A stretch of 64,000 nt of DNA, taken from positions 1,984,001-2,048,000 of the forward strand of contig NZ_CP012070.1 in NCBI RefSeq assembly GCF_001189535.1, read 5' to 3'. Position numbers and translations under genes: made by a program. The notes beneath the pieces are model-generated. The model was given only the letters and a program-made list of their open reading frames with translations, had not been told where the DNA came from and made no database searches. This stretch comes from Arsenicicoccus sp. oral taxon 190 (GTDB lineage Bacteria > Actinomycetota > Actinomycetes > Actinomycetales > Dermatophilaceae). This document shows positions 26,984 to 35,768 of this stretch, in pieces; the first letter of the stretch is position 1, and the number at the start of each line of letters is the position of its first letter.

Positions 26984-28495
26984 GTGGTGCTCCGTTCCGC
27001 GCGGCCGGCGTCCCCCTGCCCGGCCACGCCCACCCTCCCTGCCGCGCTGTCGCGGCTCCTGCTGGTGCTGGCCGTGGTCGCCGGCGCCCTGCTCGCCGCC
27101 GTGCCCGTGGGCCTGTCGCCGGTCCGGCCGCCCGCCGCCGCGGCCGCCGGCACCGGCGACGACTACCCGACGGCGCTGCGGACCCCGGCCCGCGACGCGG
27201 TCGTCGACCCGTGGCTGTTCTACAACCGCGAGTGCACCTCCTTCACCGCCTGGCGGCTCAACCAGCAGCTCGGCACCCCGGCGGCCCCCTACGCCTTCAG
27301 CAACACCATGCGGGGACCCAACGGGACCAGCGTGCACTTCGGCAACGCGGGGGCCTGGCGCGACGCGGCGGTCGCGGGCGGCTGGCGCGTCGACCAGGTG
27401 CCGGCCGTGGGAGCGGTCGCGTGGTTCGCCGCCTACTCGCCCGGCGCCGGGCGCTTCGGGCACGTCGCGATCGTGACGGCGATCGCCCCGGACGGGACCG
27501 TGTCCATCGAGGAGTACAACGTGGCCGCGCCGGGCGTCTACGGCACGCGCACCGGGATCCGGCCCTCGGGTTACCTGCACATCGCCGACACCCCGCCCGG
27601 CCTGGTCGCGGGCCCCGCCACGGCGACCTCGACGCCGCTGGCGGCAGGCTGGTCGGACGCCCCGACCGTGGGCCGGCCGACGACCGTCCGGGTCCGGCTG
27701 AGCAACGCGACCGACGGTCGTCTCGACCTGAGCCAGGTGTCGCTGCGGCTCCTCGGCGCGGGGCTCGACACGACCGCGACCTGCCAGCGGGCGGCGGTCT
27801 CGCTGCCGCCGGCGGGGTCGCTGGACTGCGTCGTCACGGCCACCCCGGCCGCCACGGGCACGCTGCGGGTCACCCCCGGGTGGGTCGGCAGAGACGGCAC
27901 CGCCTACCCCGGGGCGCTGGCACCGAGCTCCGTCGAGGTCGGGGCGCCGGTCTTCGCCGACCTGCCCGCGACGGGTGCCGCGCCGACCCAGGCCGCCTGG
28001 AGCCTCGCCCGTCGCGTCCTGCCGCCGGTGACCGACGGCAGCTTCGCCCCGGACGCCGTCGTCAGCCGCCAGCAGCTGGCTCGCGCGCTCTACGTCACCG
28101 CGGGGTCGCCCGCGGCCCCGGTGCGCCCCTGCGGGGTGGCGCCGGCGCGGAGCGGCCGCGTGCTGTCCGACCGGGCGATCGCCTGGGCGACCTGCGCCGG
28201 GGTGCTGCCCCCGGCCGCCGCCCGGACCCCCGCCGCCACCGCCAACCGGGGCGAGCTCGCGGGCGCGCTCTACGTCATGGCCGGACGCCCGGCTGCCACC
28301 ACGGCGAGCTCGCCCACGTCCCCGCCCGCCCCGACCATCACCGACGTCGCGGCCTCCGACCTGCGCGCCGCGGCCATCCGGTGGGCCGTCGCGACCGGGC
28401 GACTCACCGCGACCGGCGGCCTCGCCGCGCCCGACGCCCCGGTGCGCCGGCTGCCCCTCGCGGCCGCCGCGTACGTCCAGGCGGGCGGCCGCTGA
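26984..28495 (+). CDS. secreted CHAP-domain hydrolase with degenerate C-terminal repeats
   Basis: The 503-residue protein has a long signal peptide ending AAAAA near residue 55 and a CHAP amidase/peptidase domain with Cys84 in NRECTSFTAWRLNQ, the His in GRFGHVAIVTAI (about 163) and the polar residue in IEEYN. CHAP enzymes cleave peptidoglycan cross-links or stems. A beta-sandwich region (PTTVRVRLSNATDG, about 220-310) and repeats with SLH-like RQQLARALYVTAGSP / RGELAGALYVMAGRP (about 360 to the end) may bind the cell surface. The start is GTG 26984 with GAGAGG upstream. Confidence 0.85.
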   Translation: MVLRSARPASPCPATPTLPAALSRLLLVLAVVAGALLAAVPVGLSPVRPPAAAAAGTGDDYPTALRTPARDAVVDPWLFYNRECTSFTAWRLNQQLGTPAAPYAFSNTMRGPNGTSVHFGNAGAWRDAAVAGGWRVDQVPAVGAVAWFAAYSPGAGRFGHVAIVTAIAPDGTVSIEEYNVAAPGVYGTRTGIRPSGYLHIADTPPGLVAGPATATSTPLAAGWSDAPTVGRPTTVRVRLSNATDGRLDLSQVSLRLLGAGLDTTATCQRAAVSLPPAGSLDCVVTATPAATGTLRVTPGWVGRDGTAYPGALAPSSVEVGAPVFADLPATGAAPTQAAWSLARRVLPPVTDGSFAPDAVVSRQQLARALYVTAGSPAAPVRPCGVAPARSGRVLSDRAIAWATCAGVLPPAAARTPAATANRGELAGALYVMAGRPAATTASSPTSPPAPTITDVAASDLRAAAIRWAVATGRLTATGGLAAPDAPVRRLPLAAAAYVQAGGR

Positions 28496-28605
28496 GGCGA
28501 TCGGGCGGGGGCCGCTGAGGGGATCGGGCGGGGGGCCGCCGAGGCGACCGGTCGCGGGCCGGGCGCGGCGGCGCCGAGGTGACCGGGGAGGCGGCATACG
28601 GCCTC

Positions 28606-28611
28606 TATCCT
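28606..28611 (+). promoter_or_regulatory. -10 element of a leaderless promoter (murI)
   Basis: TATCCT ends six bases before GTG 28618, placing the transcription start at the start codon. Between the CHAP stop and here (28496-28605) there are two copies of a GCCGCTGAGG-type, G-rich repeat and no gene. Confidence 0.55.
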
Positions 28612-28617
28612 CGACGG

Positions 28618-29424
28618 GTGAGTGACGCACCCATCGGCATCTTCGACTCCGGCTACGGCGGCCTCACCGTGGCCCGGGCCGTGCTCGACCAGCTGCCCGG
28701 GGAGTCCATCGCCTACCTGGGTGACACCGCGCGGGCGCCGTACGGCCCGCGGCCGATCGCGGAGACCCGCCGGTTCGCGCTCGAGTGCCTCGACCGGCTC
28801 GTCGACCACGGCGTCAAGTGCCTGGTCATCGCCTGCAACACCGCCAGCGCGGCCGTCCTGCACGACGCGCGGGAGCGGTATGCCGTGCCCGTCGTGGAGG
28901 TGATCCGGCCGGCCGTGCGCCGCGCCGCCGCCGCCACCCGCAACGACGTGGTCGGGGTGATCTCGACGCGGGGCACCCACCAGTCGCGGGCCTACCCCGA
29001 CGCCTTCGCCGCCGCGCCGCAGATCCGGGTCGTGAGCCAGCCGTGCCCGCGGTTCGTGGAGTTCGTGGAGTCGGGGGTGACCGGCGGCAAGGAGGTCGTG
29101 GCGGTCGCGCACGAGTACCTCGACCCCGTGATCGCGCAGGGCGTCGACACGCTGATCCTCGGGTGCACGCACTACCCGCTGCTCACCGGCGTCATCTCCT
29201 ATGTGATGGGAGACACGGTGACACTGGTGTCGTCGGCCGAGGAGACTGCCAAGGACGTCTACCGAGTGCTCGCCGACAGCGACGCGCTGCGACCGCCCCT
29301 CGAGGGCGCGCCGTCGCACTCCTTCACGACGACGGGTGACCCGGCGGAGTTCCGGCGGCTGGCCCGGCGCTTCCTGGGGCCCGAGGTGGACACCGTGTTC
29401 GCCGACGACAGGGGTGCTCCGTGA
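28618..29424 (+). CDS. murI: glutamate racemase
   Basis: The 268-residue enzyme interconverts L- and D-glutamate for peptidoglycan. It has IGIFDSGYGGLTVARA, the catalytic Cys73 in IACNTASA and Cys183 in LGCTHYPLL, with the usual PYG (GDTARAPYGPR) substrate loop. GTG 28618 is fixed by the leaderless -10 element. An in-frame ATG at 28579 lies upstream of it and would place residues before the conserved start. The MBL-fold gene overlaps by four bases (GTGA), forming an operon. Confidence 0.95.
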   Translation: MSDAPIGIFDSGYGGLTVARAVLDQLPGESIAYLGDTARAPYGPRPIAETRRFALECLDRLVDHGVKCLVIACNTASAAVLHDARERYAVPVVEVIRPAVRRAAAATRNDVVGVISTRGTHQSRAYPDAFAAAPQIRVVSQPCPRFVEFVESGVTGGKEVVAVAHEYLDPVIAQGVDTLILGCTHYPLLTGVISYVMGDTVTLVSSAEETAKDVYRVLADSDALRPPLEGAPSHSFTTTGDPAEFRRLARRFLGPEVDTVFADDRGAP

Positions 29425-30185
29425 GACTCACCGTGATCGGGTGCTCAGGGTCCTTCCCCGGGCCGCAGTCGCCGGCGTCCTGCTACCTCGTGCAGGCCGA
29501 CGACGCCGACGGTCGCACCTGGTCGGTGGCCCTCGACCTCGGCAACGGCGCGCTGGGGGCGCTGCAGCGGCACCTGCCGCTCGGGGCGCTCGACGCGGTG
29601 CTGCTCTCGCACCTGCACCCCGACCACTGCCTGGACATGTGCGGGCTCTACGTCACCCAGAAGTACCGCCCGGGCGGGACCACCGACCGCATCCCGGTGT
29701 GGGGGCCGACGGGGACCGGGGAGCGGCTGGCCATGGCCTACGGCGGCGGCGAGGGCGACGGCATGTACTCCGCCTTCGACTTCCACGACTGGTCCGACGC
29801 CGAGCGGGTGCAGGTCGGACCGTTCACGGTCACCGTGGCCGAGGTGTGGCACCCGGTGCAGGCCTACGCGATCCGTGTCGAGGCTGATGGGGCGGCGCTG
29901 GTCTACAGCGGTGACACCGACCTGTGCGACGGGCTGGTGGGGCTGGCGCAGGGGGCGACGCTGCTGCTGGCCGACTCGGCGTTCGTCGAGGGTCGGGACC
30001 CGCTGCGGGGGATCCACATGACGGGGCGGCGGTGTGCGCAGGCCGCGGTCGCGGCGGGGGTGCAGCGGCTGATGCTGACCCACATCCCGGCCTGGAACGA
30101 CCCCCAGGTGTGCCGGGCGCAGGCCGCCGAGGTGTGGCCCGGCGAGGTCGAGCTGGCCGAGCCCGACCGCACCTACCCGCTCTGA
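29421..30185 (+). CDS. MBL-fold metal-dependent hydrolase
   Basis: The 254-residue metallo-beta-lactamase-fold protein has LTVIGCSGSFPGP at the N-terminus, the metal motif SHLHPDHCLD (His-x-His-x-Asp-His, about 74-83), AEVWHPVQAYAIR, SGDTDLCDGLV and a terminal HIPAWN. Its position after murI and near rph is conserved in actinobacteria, where it is called an MBL-fold or RNase Z-like hydrolase. The substrate is unknown. Its GTG overlaps the murI TGA. Confidence 0.88.
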   Translation: MRLTVIGCSGSFPGPQSPASCYLVQADDADGRTWSVALDLGNGALGALQRHLPLGALDAVLLSHLHPDHCLDMCGLYVTQKYRPGGTTDRIPVWGPTGTGERLAMAYGGGEGDGMYSAFDFHDWSDAERVQVGPFTVTVAEVWHPVQAYAIRVEADGAALVYSGDTDLCDGLVGLAQGATLLLADSAFVEGRDPLRGIHMTGRRCAQAAVAAGVQRLMLTHIPAWNDPQVCRAQAAEVWPGEVELAEPDRTYPL

Positions 30186-30268
30186 CCTGCCGCCGGTAGG
30201 CGGATCGACCGGCCTTGCTTGCCCAGGCTGATCGCGCCGCCGCCGGTAGGTCTGTCGGGTCGGCGGGG

Positions 30269-30649
30269 TCAGGGGGCGAGGCGGCCCACCACCGGCATCG
30301 ACTGGAGCTTGTCGCGGGCGTGGCTGCTCCTGACGAAGGCCTCGGTCGCGTCGCTGCCGGCCCTGACCCCGTGGTGCGCCCCGCGCTGCACCCACGTCGG
30401 GAAGCCGGTCATGTCGTAGACCACGCCGCTCACCGCGACGTAGCACGCAGCCCCGTCGCGACACGTGGCCGCGGCGAGCTGGTCGCCCGAGATGGTGACC
30501 GTGTCCAGCCGGTGCTGCTCCTGCGTGCTGAAGGTCCGCTCCAGCTTGGTGCGGTCACCGGCATTCGGGTCGGGCGTGAGCAGGTAGTACGCCGACACGG
30601 CCGCGATCACGACGATGACGGCGACGGCGATCCACATCCAGGTCTTCAT
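30269..30649 (-). CDS. membrane-anchored cytochrome b5-like heme/steroid-binding domain protein
   Basis: The 126-residue protein has one N-terminal membrane segment (WMWIAVAVIVVIAAVSAYYLL, about 4-24) and a compact domain matching the cytochrome b5/MAPR-type fold: GDQLAAATCRDGAACYVAVSGVVYDMTGFPTW and HHGVRAGSDATEAFVRSSH. A His in HHGV and Tyr residues could contact heme. The role is unknown, perhaps redox or ligand sensing at the membrane. ATG 30649 is preferred because GAGAGGGAG lies directly upstream. An in-frame ATG at 30673 falls inside a TetR-type operator. It diverges from the TetR gene. Confidence 0.75.
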   Translation of the reverse strand: MKTWMWIAVAVIVVIAAVSAYYLLTPDPNAGDRTKLERTFSTQEQHRLDTVTISGDQLAAATCRDGAACYVAVSGVVYDMTGFPTWVQRGAHHGVRAGSDATEAFVRSSHARDKLQSMPVVGRLAP

Positions 30650-30662
30650 CACTCCCTCTCGC

Positions 30663-30704
30663 TGAGACACCATGTCTCATTCCGATGTGAGACACTATGT
30701 CGCA
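30663..30704. promoter_or_regulatory. double TetR-type operator
   Basis: TGAGACA-CCA-TGTCTCA (30663-30679) is a perfect 7-bp inverted repeat, and TGAGACA-CTA-TGTCGCA (30688-30704) is a one-mismatch copy 25 bp away that overlaps the TetR ATG. The two sites control both divergent genes and imply autorepression. A further half-site TGAGACA lies at 33795-33801 in the MMPL promoter. Confidence 0.7.
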
Positions 30705-31549
30705 TGAGTGGAGACGCGGCATCAGGGGGGTCCCTGAGTCAGCCCGGAGCCGCCGACCGAGTCCTCGCGGCCGCGGTGGCGCAGATCGAGCGCGAGGGCA
30801 TGGCCGTCGGCCTCGACCAGATCCGGATGGAGCAGGTCATCAAGACCGCGGGCGTCTCGCGGGCCAGTGCTTACCGCAGGTGGCCGACGCGCGAGGCATT
30901 CCTTCGGGACGTGCTGGTGACCACGGTGCGGCATACCTCCCTCATCCCGGAGACCGAGCGCGACGTCGCCCAGATCTCGGCCCTCGTCGCCGACCGGTGG
31001 GACGAGCTGGCCACCGACCGGGGGCGCCGCGGGCTGGTCGTCGAGGCGCTGCGGCTGGCCACCGACCTCGACGTGCGGCGTCTGGTCGCGAGCCCCCGGT
31101 GGCGGACCTTCCTGTCCCTGTCGGCGACCCTGCCCGGGCTGCCCGAGGGGGAGGTGCGCGACGCGGTGGCGCAGGCGCTGCGGCAGACCGAGGACGAGTT
31201 CGTGCGGCGCCGCTCGGAGGTCTACGCCGGGCTGGCGGAGCTGATCGGCTATCGGCTGACGGGGGCCGGGAGCTTCGCGACGCTCGCCAGCGCCACCGGC
31301 GCCCTCATGACGGGCATCGTGCTGCGCGCGACCGTCGACCCCGGGTGGCTGGACCGGCGCGCCCGGGAGAGCCTCTTCGACGCTGCCGCGGCGAGCTGGT
31401 CGGAGCCGGAGCGGCACCTCGTCGGGATGGTGCTGGCCCACCTTGAGCCGGACCCCGAGATCCAGTGGGACAGTGCCGCTCTCGCGGCGCGGCTCGCGGC
31501 CTTCCAGGACCGGGTGGCGGCGATGTATGCCACCGCGAACGGCGGCTGA
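30704..31549 (+). CDS. TetR family regulator
   Basis: The 281-residue protein is long for a TetR member. The N-terminal HTH reads RVLAAAVAQIEREGMAVGLDQIRMEQVIKTAGVSRASAYRRWPTREAFLRDVL (about 16-68), with AGVSRASAYRRW as the recognition helix. The rest is helical and would bind an unknown ligand. The two operator copies straddling its start and the convergent MMPL transporter point to a repressor of membrane-lipid or drug export and of the divergent cytochrome b5-like gene. Confidence 0.9.
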   Translation: MSGDAASGGSLSQPGAADRVLAAAVAQIEREGMAVGLDQIRMEQVIKTAGVSRASAYRRWPTREAFLRDVLVTTVRHTSLIPETERDVAQISALVADRWDELATDRGRRGLVVEALRLATDLDVRRLVASPRWRTFLSLSATLPGLPEGEVRDAVAQALRQTEDEFVRRRSEVYAGLAELIGYRLTGAGSFATLASATGALMTGIVLRATVDPGWLDRRARESLFDAAAASWSEPERHLVGMVLAHLEPDPEIQWDSAALAARLAAFQDRVAAMYATANGG

Positions 31550-31555
31550 CCTCCC

Positions 31556-33772
31556 TCAGCGGCGCGACAGGGGCGACGGCCACCAGGTGCGGTCGCCGAG
31601 CTCGCGCACCACCGCCGGCACCAGCAGCGACCGCACCACGAACGTGTCGAGCAGCACGCCGAAGGCCACGATGAACGCGATCTGCACCAGGAAGCTCAGC
31701 GGCAGCACCCCCAGCGCCGAGAACGTCGCGGCCAGCACGATCCCCGCGCTGGTGATCACGCCTCCGGTCACCGCCAGCCCCACCAGGACGCCCTCGCGGG
31801 TGCCCCGCCGCTGCGACTCCTCGCGCACCCGCGTCATCAGGAAGATCGAGTAGTCGATCCCGAGCGCCACGAGGAAGACGAACCCGTAGAGCGGCACGGT
31901 CGGGTCCACGCCCGGGTAGTCCAGCCCCCACGTGAAGAGCGCCGCGAAGACCCCCATGGTCGCCGCGAAGGACAGCACGTTGGCCAGCGTCAGCACGATC
32001 GGGGCGACGAGCGAGCGCAGCAGCAGCACGAGCACGACGAAGACGACGGCGAGGATGGCGGGAGCGACCACCTTGAGGTCGTGGACGCCGGCGTCGCGGG
32101 CGTCGAGCCCCTGCGCGGCCACCCCTCCCACCAGCGCACCCTGGTCGATGGGGTGCACCGCAGCCCGTATGCCGCGGACGAGCGCCTGCGCGGCCGGGGT
32201 GTCCGCCGGTGGTGTCGTCGTGGCCTGGAGCAGCACGCGTCCGTCCACGACCTTGGGTGGCGTCGCGGGGTCCGGCCGGCCGCCGCCCGCGCTGCCCGCC
32301 TGGTCGGTCAGCGGGACCACCGAGGCCACCCCGTCGACGCCCTGCAGCGCGCTGGTGACCTGCCCGGCCCTGGCCTGGTCGACGATGACCTGCACCGGCG
32401 ACCCCGAGCCGCCGGGGAAGTGCTGGGCGAGGGCCTTGCCCCCGGTCACCGACTCGACCTCGGTCGTGAAGTAGGAGGACTGCGGGGCGCCGTCGGCGTT
32501 GAGCACGGGCACGAAGGCGGCGCAGGCCGCGAGGGCCAGGGTGGACAGCACCCAGGCGCGGCGGGGGTGCTGCCCGACCAGGCGGGCGACGCGGCCCCAG
32601 ACCCCGCGGCCGCCGATCTTGTCCTGGGCGTGCACGTGGTCCACGCGGGGGATGGCCGGCCAGAAGATGCGTCGTCCGGCGAGGAGGAGCACCGCGGGCA
32701 GGAAGGTGAGGGCGGCGAGCATGGCGCCGGCGATCCCGAGCGCCCCGATCGGGCCGAGGCTGCGGTTGTTGCCGAGGTCGGACAGCAGCAGGCACAGCAG
32801 CCCGAGGATCACGGTGCCGCCGGAGGCGAGGATCGGCTCGACCGAGCCGCGCCAGGCCCGCGCCATCGCGGTCCAGTGGCTCGGGTGGTCGTGCAGCTCC
32901 TCCTTGTAGCGGGCGACGAGCAGCAGCGCGTAGTCGGTGGCGGCGCCGACGACGAGGATGGACAGGATGCCCTGGCTCTGCCCCGACAGGGTGAGGTGGC
33001 CGCCCTGGGCGAGGGGGTAGATGACGAGGCCGGCGGCGGCGAGGCCGAAGATCGCCGTGGCGAGCACGGCGAAGGGCAGCACGGGGCTGCGGTAGACGAT
33101 CAGCAGGATGACGAGCACCACCCCGAGCGCGACCAGCAGGAGGATGCCGTCGATGCCGCCGAAGGCCTTGACCAGGTCGGCCGTGAAGCCCCCGGGCCCC
33201 GCGACGTAGGCCGTCAGCCCGGCGCTCGCCAGCGCGGCGTCCCGCTGGCTGCGCAGCGCGTCGGCGACGGCGCCGACGGGCTTGACCCCTTCGATCTCGT
33301 GATCGGTCTTCGTCGTGTCCACGGTGACGGGGACCAGCACCGCCTTGCGGTCGGGGGAGGGGATCACGACGGGGGGCGCCGCCAGCAGCGAACCCACCGT
33401 CACGTCCCGGGTGCCGGGGACCCGCAGCCCCGGCACGGCTTCGGCATACGTCTTGACCGCGGCGAGGTCGCCCGGCGTGAGACCGGAGTCCCGCGTGACC
33501 ACCACGAAGTAGGGCAGGGTCGCCTGGTCGCTGAACCTCGCCGCCACCTCCCGCGCCCGGGTGGACTCGGCGCTCTCGGGCAGGAAGGACGCCTGGTCGT
33601 TCTTCTGGACGCTGGACAGCGACCCGATCCGGGGCCCGCCGACGCCGCCCACGGCGAGCCACGCCACGAGCACCAGCAGGGCCACCAGCAGACGGCGCCA
33701 GGGTCGGCGGCCCGTCGGCCCGTCGCCCGACTCGTCGGGGCGGTGTCGACCGGGGGCTCCCTGCTGGTTCAT
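31556..33772 (-). CDS. MMPL family RND transporter
   Basis: The 738-residue protein has the MMPL/RND layout: one helix (about 27-48), a large periplasmic-side domain (about 55-190), helices, a second large domain (about 410-520) and helices. Signature pairs are GAATDYALLLVARYKEEL and LGIDYSIFLMTRVREE, whose Asp-Tyr dyads carry protons in MmpL3-type transporters. It exports lipids, siderophores or drugs driven by the proton gradient. It converges with TetR, six bases apart, and has a TetR half-site (33795-33801) upstream of its ATG 33772. Confidence 0.92.
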   Translation of the reverse strand: MNQQGAPGRHRPDESGDGPTGRRPWRRLLVALLVLVAWLAVGGVGGPRIGSLSSVQKNDQASFLPESAESTRAREVAARFSDQATLPYFVVVTRDSGLTPGDLAAVKTYAEAVPGLRVPGTRDVTVGSLLAAPPVVIPSPDRKAVLVPVTVDTTKTDHEIEGVKPVGAVADALRSQRDAALASAGLTAYVAGPGGFTADLVKAFGGIDGILLLVALGVVLVILLIVYRSPVLPFAVLATAIFGLAAAGLVIYPLAQGGHLTLSGQSQGILSILVVGAATDYALLLVARYKEELHDHPSHWTAMARAWRGSVEPILASGGTVILGLLCLLLSDLGNNRSLGPIGALGIAGAMLAALTFLPAVLLLAGRRIFWPAIPRVDHVHAQDKIGGRGVWGRVARLVGQHPRRAWVLSTLALAACAAFVPVLNADGAPQSSYFTTEVESVTGGKALAQHFPGGSGSPVQVIVDQARAGQVTSALQGVDGVASVVPLTDQAGSAGGGRPDPATPPKVVDGRVLLQATTTPPADTPAAQALVRGIRAAVHPIDQGALVGGVAAQGLDARDAGVHDLKVVAPAILAVVFVVLVLLLRSLVAPIVLTLANVLSFAATMGVFAALFTWGLDYPGVDPTVPLYGFVFLVALGIDYSIFLMTRVREESQRRGTREGVLVGLAVTGGVITSAGIVLAATFSALGVLPLSFLVQIAFIVAFGVLLDTFVVRSLLVPAVVRELGDRTWWPSPLSRR

Positions 33773-33856
33773 TCCACCATTGAAACAAAGCACGTGAGAC
33801 ACGGCGCAGCGGCTGCGCGCGTCCGGCGCGGCGGGGGGTTCGTCATACGGGCTGGA

Positions 33857-33862
33857 TAGGGT
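33857..33862 (+). promoter_or_regulatory. -10 element of a leaderless promoter (rph-rdgB)
   Basis: TAGGGT ends seven bases before ATG 33870 and no Shine-Dalgarno is present. It selects this ATG over the in-frame ATG at 33861, which lies inside the element. Confidence 0.6.
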
Positions 33863-33869
33863 GACGGGC

Positions 33870-34619
33870 ATGACTGCTCGACACGACGGCCGCGCCCCCG
33901 ACCAGCTCCGCGACATCCGCATCACCCGCAACTGGCTGGACCACGCCGAGGGGTCGGTGCTCGTGGAGTTCGGGCGGACCCGGGTGCTGTGCGCCGCGAG
34001 CTTCACCGAGGGCGTGCCGCGCTGGCTCAAGGGGCAGGGCACGGGGTGGGTGACGGCGGAGTACGCCATGCTGCCCCGCTCCACCAACACCCGCTCGGAC
34101 CGGGAGTCCGTCAAGGGCAGGATCGGCGGTCGCACCCACGAGATCTCCCGCCTGGTGGGGCGGTCGCTGCGCGCGGTCGTCGACACCAGGCAGCTGGGGG
34201 AGAACACCATCGTCCTCGACTGCGACGTCCTGCAGGCCGACGGCGGCACGCGGACCGCCGCGATCACGGGGGCCTATGTCGCCCTGGCCGACGCCGTCGC
34301 CGGGGGTGTCGCGAGCGGCGCCATCGCCCGGACCGCGACCCCCCTGACCGGGTCGGTCGCGGCCGTGTCGGTCGGCATCGTCAGGGGAGTCCCGGTGCTC
34401 GACCTGGACTACCCGGAGGACTCGACCGCCGACACCGACATGAACGTCGTCATGACCGGCGACGGCCGCTACGTCGAGGTGCAGGGCACGGCCGAGGCGG
34501 AGCCCTTCGACCGGGCGCTGCTCAACTCCCTGCTCGAGCTCGCCGAGAGAGGCTGCGCCGAGCTGACGCGCCTGCAGCAGGCCGCGCTCGCCGAGACGCC
34601 GCGGGAGCGGGTCCGGTGA
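33870..34619 (+). CDS. rph: ribonuclease PH
   Basis: The 249-residue 3'-exoribonuclease trims tRNA 3' ends using phosphate. It shows RPAPDQLR-like N-terminus (RAPDQLRDIRITRNWLDHAEGSVLVEFGRTRVLCAASF), the substrate motif RSTNTRSDRE (about 71-80), ISRLVGRSLRAVVD, IVLDCDVLQADGGTRTAAITGAY and DADT-like TADTDMNVVMT. All parts are intact and the length is standard. Its stop overlaps the GTG of rdgB, so the two are translated together. Confidence 0.96.
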   Translation: MTARHDGRAPDQLRDIRITRNWLDHAEGSVLVEFGRTRVLCAASFTEGVPRWLKGQGTGWVTAEYAMLPRSTNTRSDRESVKGRIGGRTHEISRLVGRSLRAVVDTRQLGENTIVLDCDVLQADGGTRTAAITGAYVALADAVAGGVASGAIARTATPLTGSVAAVSVGIVRGVPVLDLDYPEDSTADTDMNVVMTGDGRYVEVQGTAEAEPFDRALLNSLLELAERGCAELTRLQQAALAETPRERVR

Positions 34620-35221
34620 CCCGCGTCGTCCTCGCCACCCGCAACGCCGGCAAGATCCGCGAGCTCGAGACGATCCTGCGCGAGACCCTGCCCGACGTCG
34701 AGGTCGTGGGGCTCGGCGCGTTCCCCGAGCTCGAGGACGTCGTGGAGTCCGGGGTCACCTTCATCGACAACGCCACCCTCAAGGCCACCTACGCGGCCCG
34801 TATGACGAATCTCCCCGCCGTGGCGGACGACTCGGGCCTGTCGGTGGACGTCCTGGGCGGCGCTCCCGGGGTCTTCTCCGCCCGCTGGTCCGGGCGGCAC
34901 GGCGACGACGCGGCCAACCTGCGGCTCCTGCTGGACCAGCTCGCCGACGTGCCGGACGAGCACCGGGCGGCGCGGTTCCGGTGCGCGGCGGTGCTGGCGC
35001 TGCCGGACGGCACCACCGTGGCCCGGGAGGGCGACTTCCCGGGGACCCTGACGCGTGAGCCGCGGGGCACGGGCGGGTTCGGCTACGACCCGGTCCTGCA
35101 GGTCGAGGGCGACGCCCGCACCGCCGCCGAGCTCACCCCCGAGGAGAAGAACGCGATCTCCCACCGCGGCAAGGCGTTTCGCGCGCTCGCCCCCGAGATC
35201 GCCCGCCTGCTCGGCCACTAG
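34616..35221 (+). CDS. rdgB: XTP/dITP pyrophosphatase (RdgB/HAM1)
   Basis: The 201-residue house-cleaning enzyme hydrolyses non-canonical purine triphosphates. It carries LATRNAGKIREL, the metal motif VADDSGLSVDVLGGAPGVFSAR (about 68-90) and the C-terminal SHRGKAFRAL that binds the base. The start GTG 34616 overlaps the rph stop (GTGA). The murI, MBL, rph, rdgB order is a conserved actinobacterial neighbourhood, here broken after the MBL gene by the TetR/MMPL group. Confidence 0.95.
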   Translation: MTRVVLATRNAGKIRELETILRETLPDVEVVGLGAFPELEDVVESGVTFIDNATLKATYAARMTNLPAVADDSGLSVDVLGGAPGVFSARWSGRHGDDAANLRLLLDQLADVPDEHRAARFRCAAVLALPDGTTVAREGDFPGTLTREPRGTGGFGYDPVLQVEGDARTAAELTPEEKNAISHRGKAFRALAPEIARLLGH

Positions 35222-35261
35222 CGGCACGTGACGCAGAGCCGTGGTCTGGGGGCGCCCGTCC

Positions 35262-35714
35262 TCAGGCGTCGCGGGGCGGGCGGGAGCGCGTGGACTTGAG
35301 CTCCGAGCGGCGCGCCTTGGCGGCGAGACGGCGGCGCTGAGATCCCTTGGTGGGCCTGGTCGCCCGTCGCGCCGGCGGCGGGGGAGCGAGGGCCTCGCGG
35401 ATGACGGACGCCAGCCGCTCCCGGGCGGCACGTCTGTTGTGCCGCTGCGACCGGTGCTGCGACGCGTCGATGGTGACGACCCCGTCGACCAGGCGGCCGG
35501 CGAGCGCCGCCACCACCCGGTCGCGCTGCTGCTCCGTCAGGGCGGCCGACGCCGCGGGCTCCCAGGACAGCTGCACCCGCGAGTCGGTGGTGTTGACGCC
35601 CTGACCCCCCGGGCCGGAGCTGCGCGAGAAGCGCTCGGTCAGCTCCGCCGCCGGCACCACCACGCCGCGGGGGATCCCCGGTCCCGGCGGGACGGTGAGG
35701 TCGGCGGTCGGCAT
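35262..35714 (-). CDS. arfB: ArfB-type peptidyl-tRNA hydrolase (ribosome rescue)
   Basis: The 150-residue class I release-factor-like protein carries the catalytic GGQ (36-38, in SSGPGGQGVNTTDSRV) and a very basic C-terminal tail (RRATRPTKGSQRRRLAAKARRSELKSTRSRPPRDA) that enters the mRNA channel. It lacks codon-recognition domains, so it frees peptides from stalled ribosomes, a backup to tmRNA in this same window. ATG 35714 gives the family length. Confidence 0.92.
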   Translation of the reverse strand: MPTADLTVPPGPGIPRGVVVPAAELTERFSRSSGPGGQGVNTTDSRVQLSWEPAASAALTEQQRDRVVAALAGRLVDGVVTIDASQHRSQRHNRRAARERLASVIREALAPPPPARRATRPTKGSQRRRLAAKARRSELKSTRSRPPRDA

Positions 35715-35733
35715 ACGACCACTGTGACAGAGG

Positions 35734-35761
35734 CGCCCGGCTCACCAGGGTGAGCCGGGCG
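35734..35761. terminator. hairpin terminator after tRNA-Leu
   Basis: CGCCCGGCTCAC (35734-35745) pairs with GTGAGCCGGGCG (35750-35761) with a CAGG loop, eight bases beyond the tRNA 3' end. Confidence 0.75.
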
Positions 35762-35768
35762 GTGAGGG

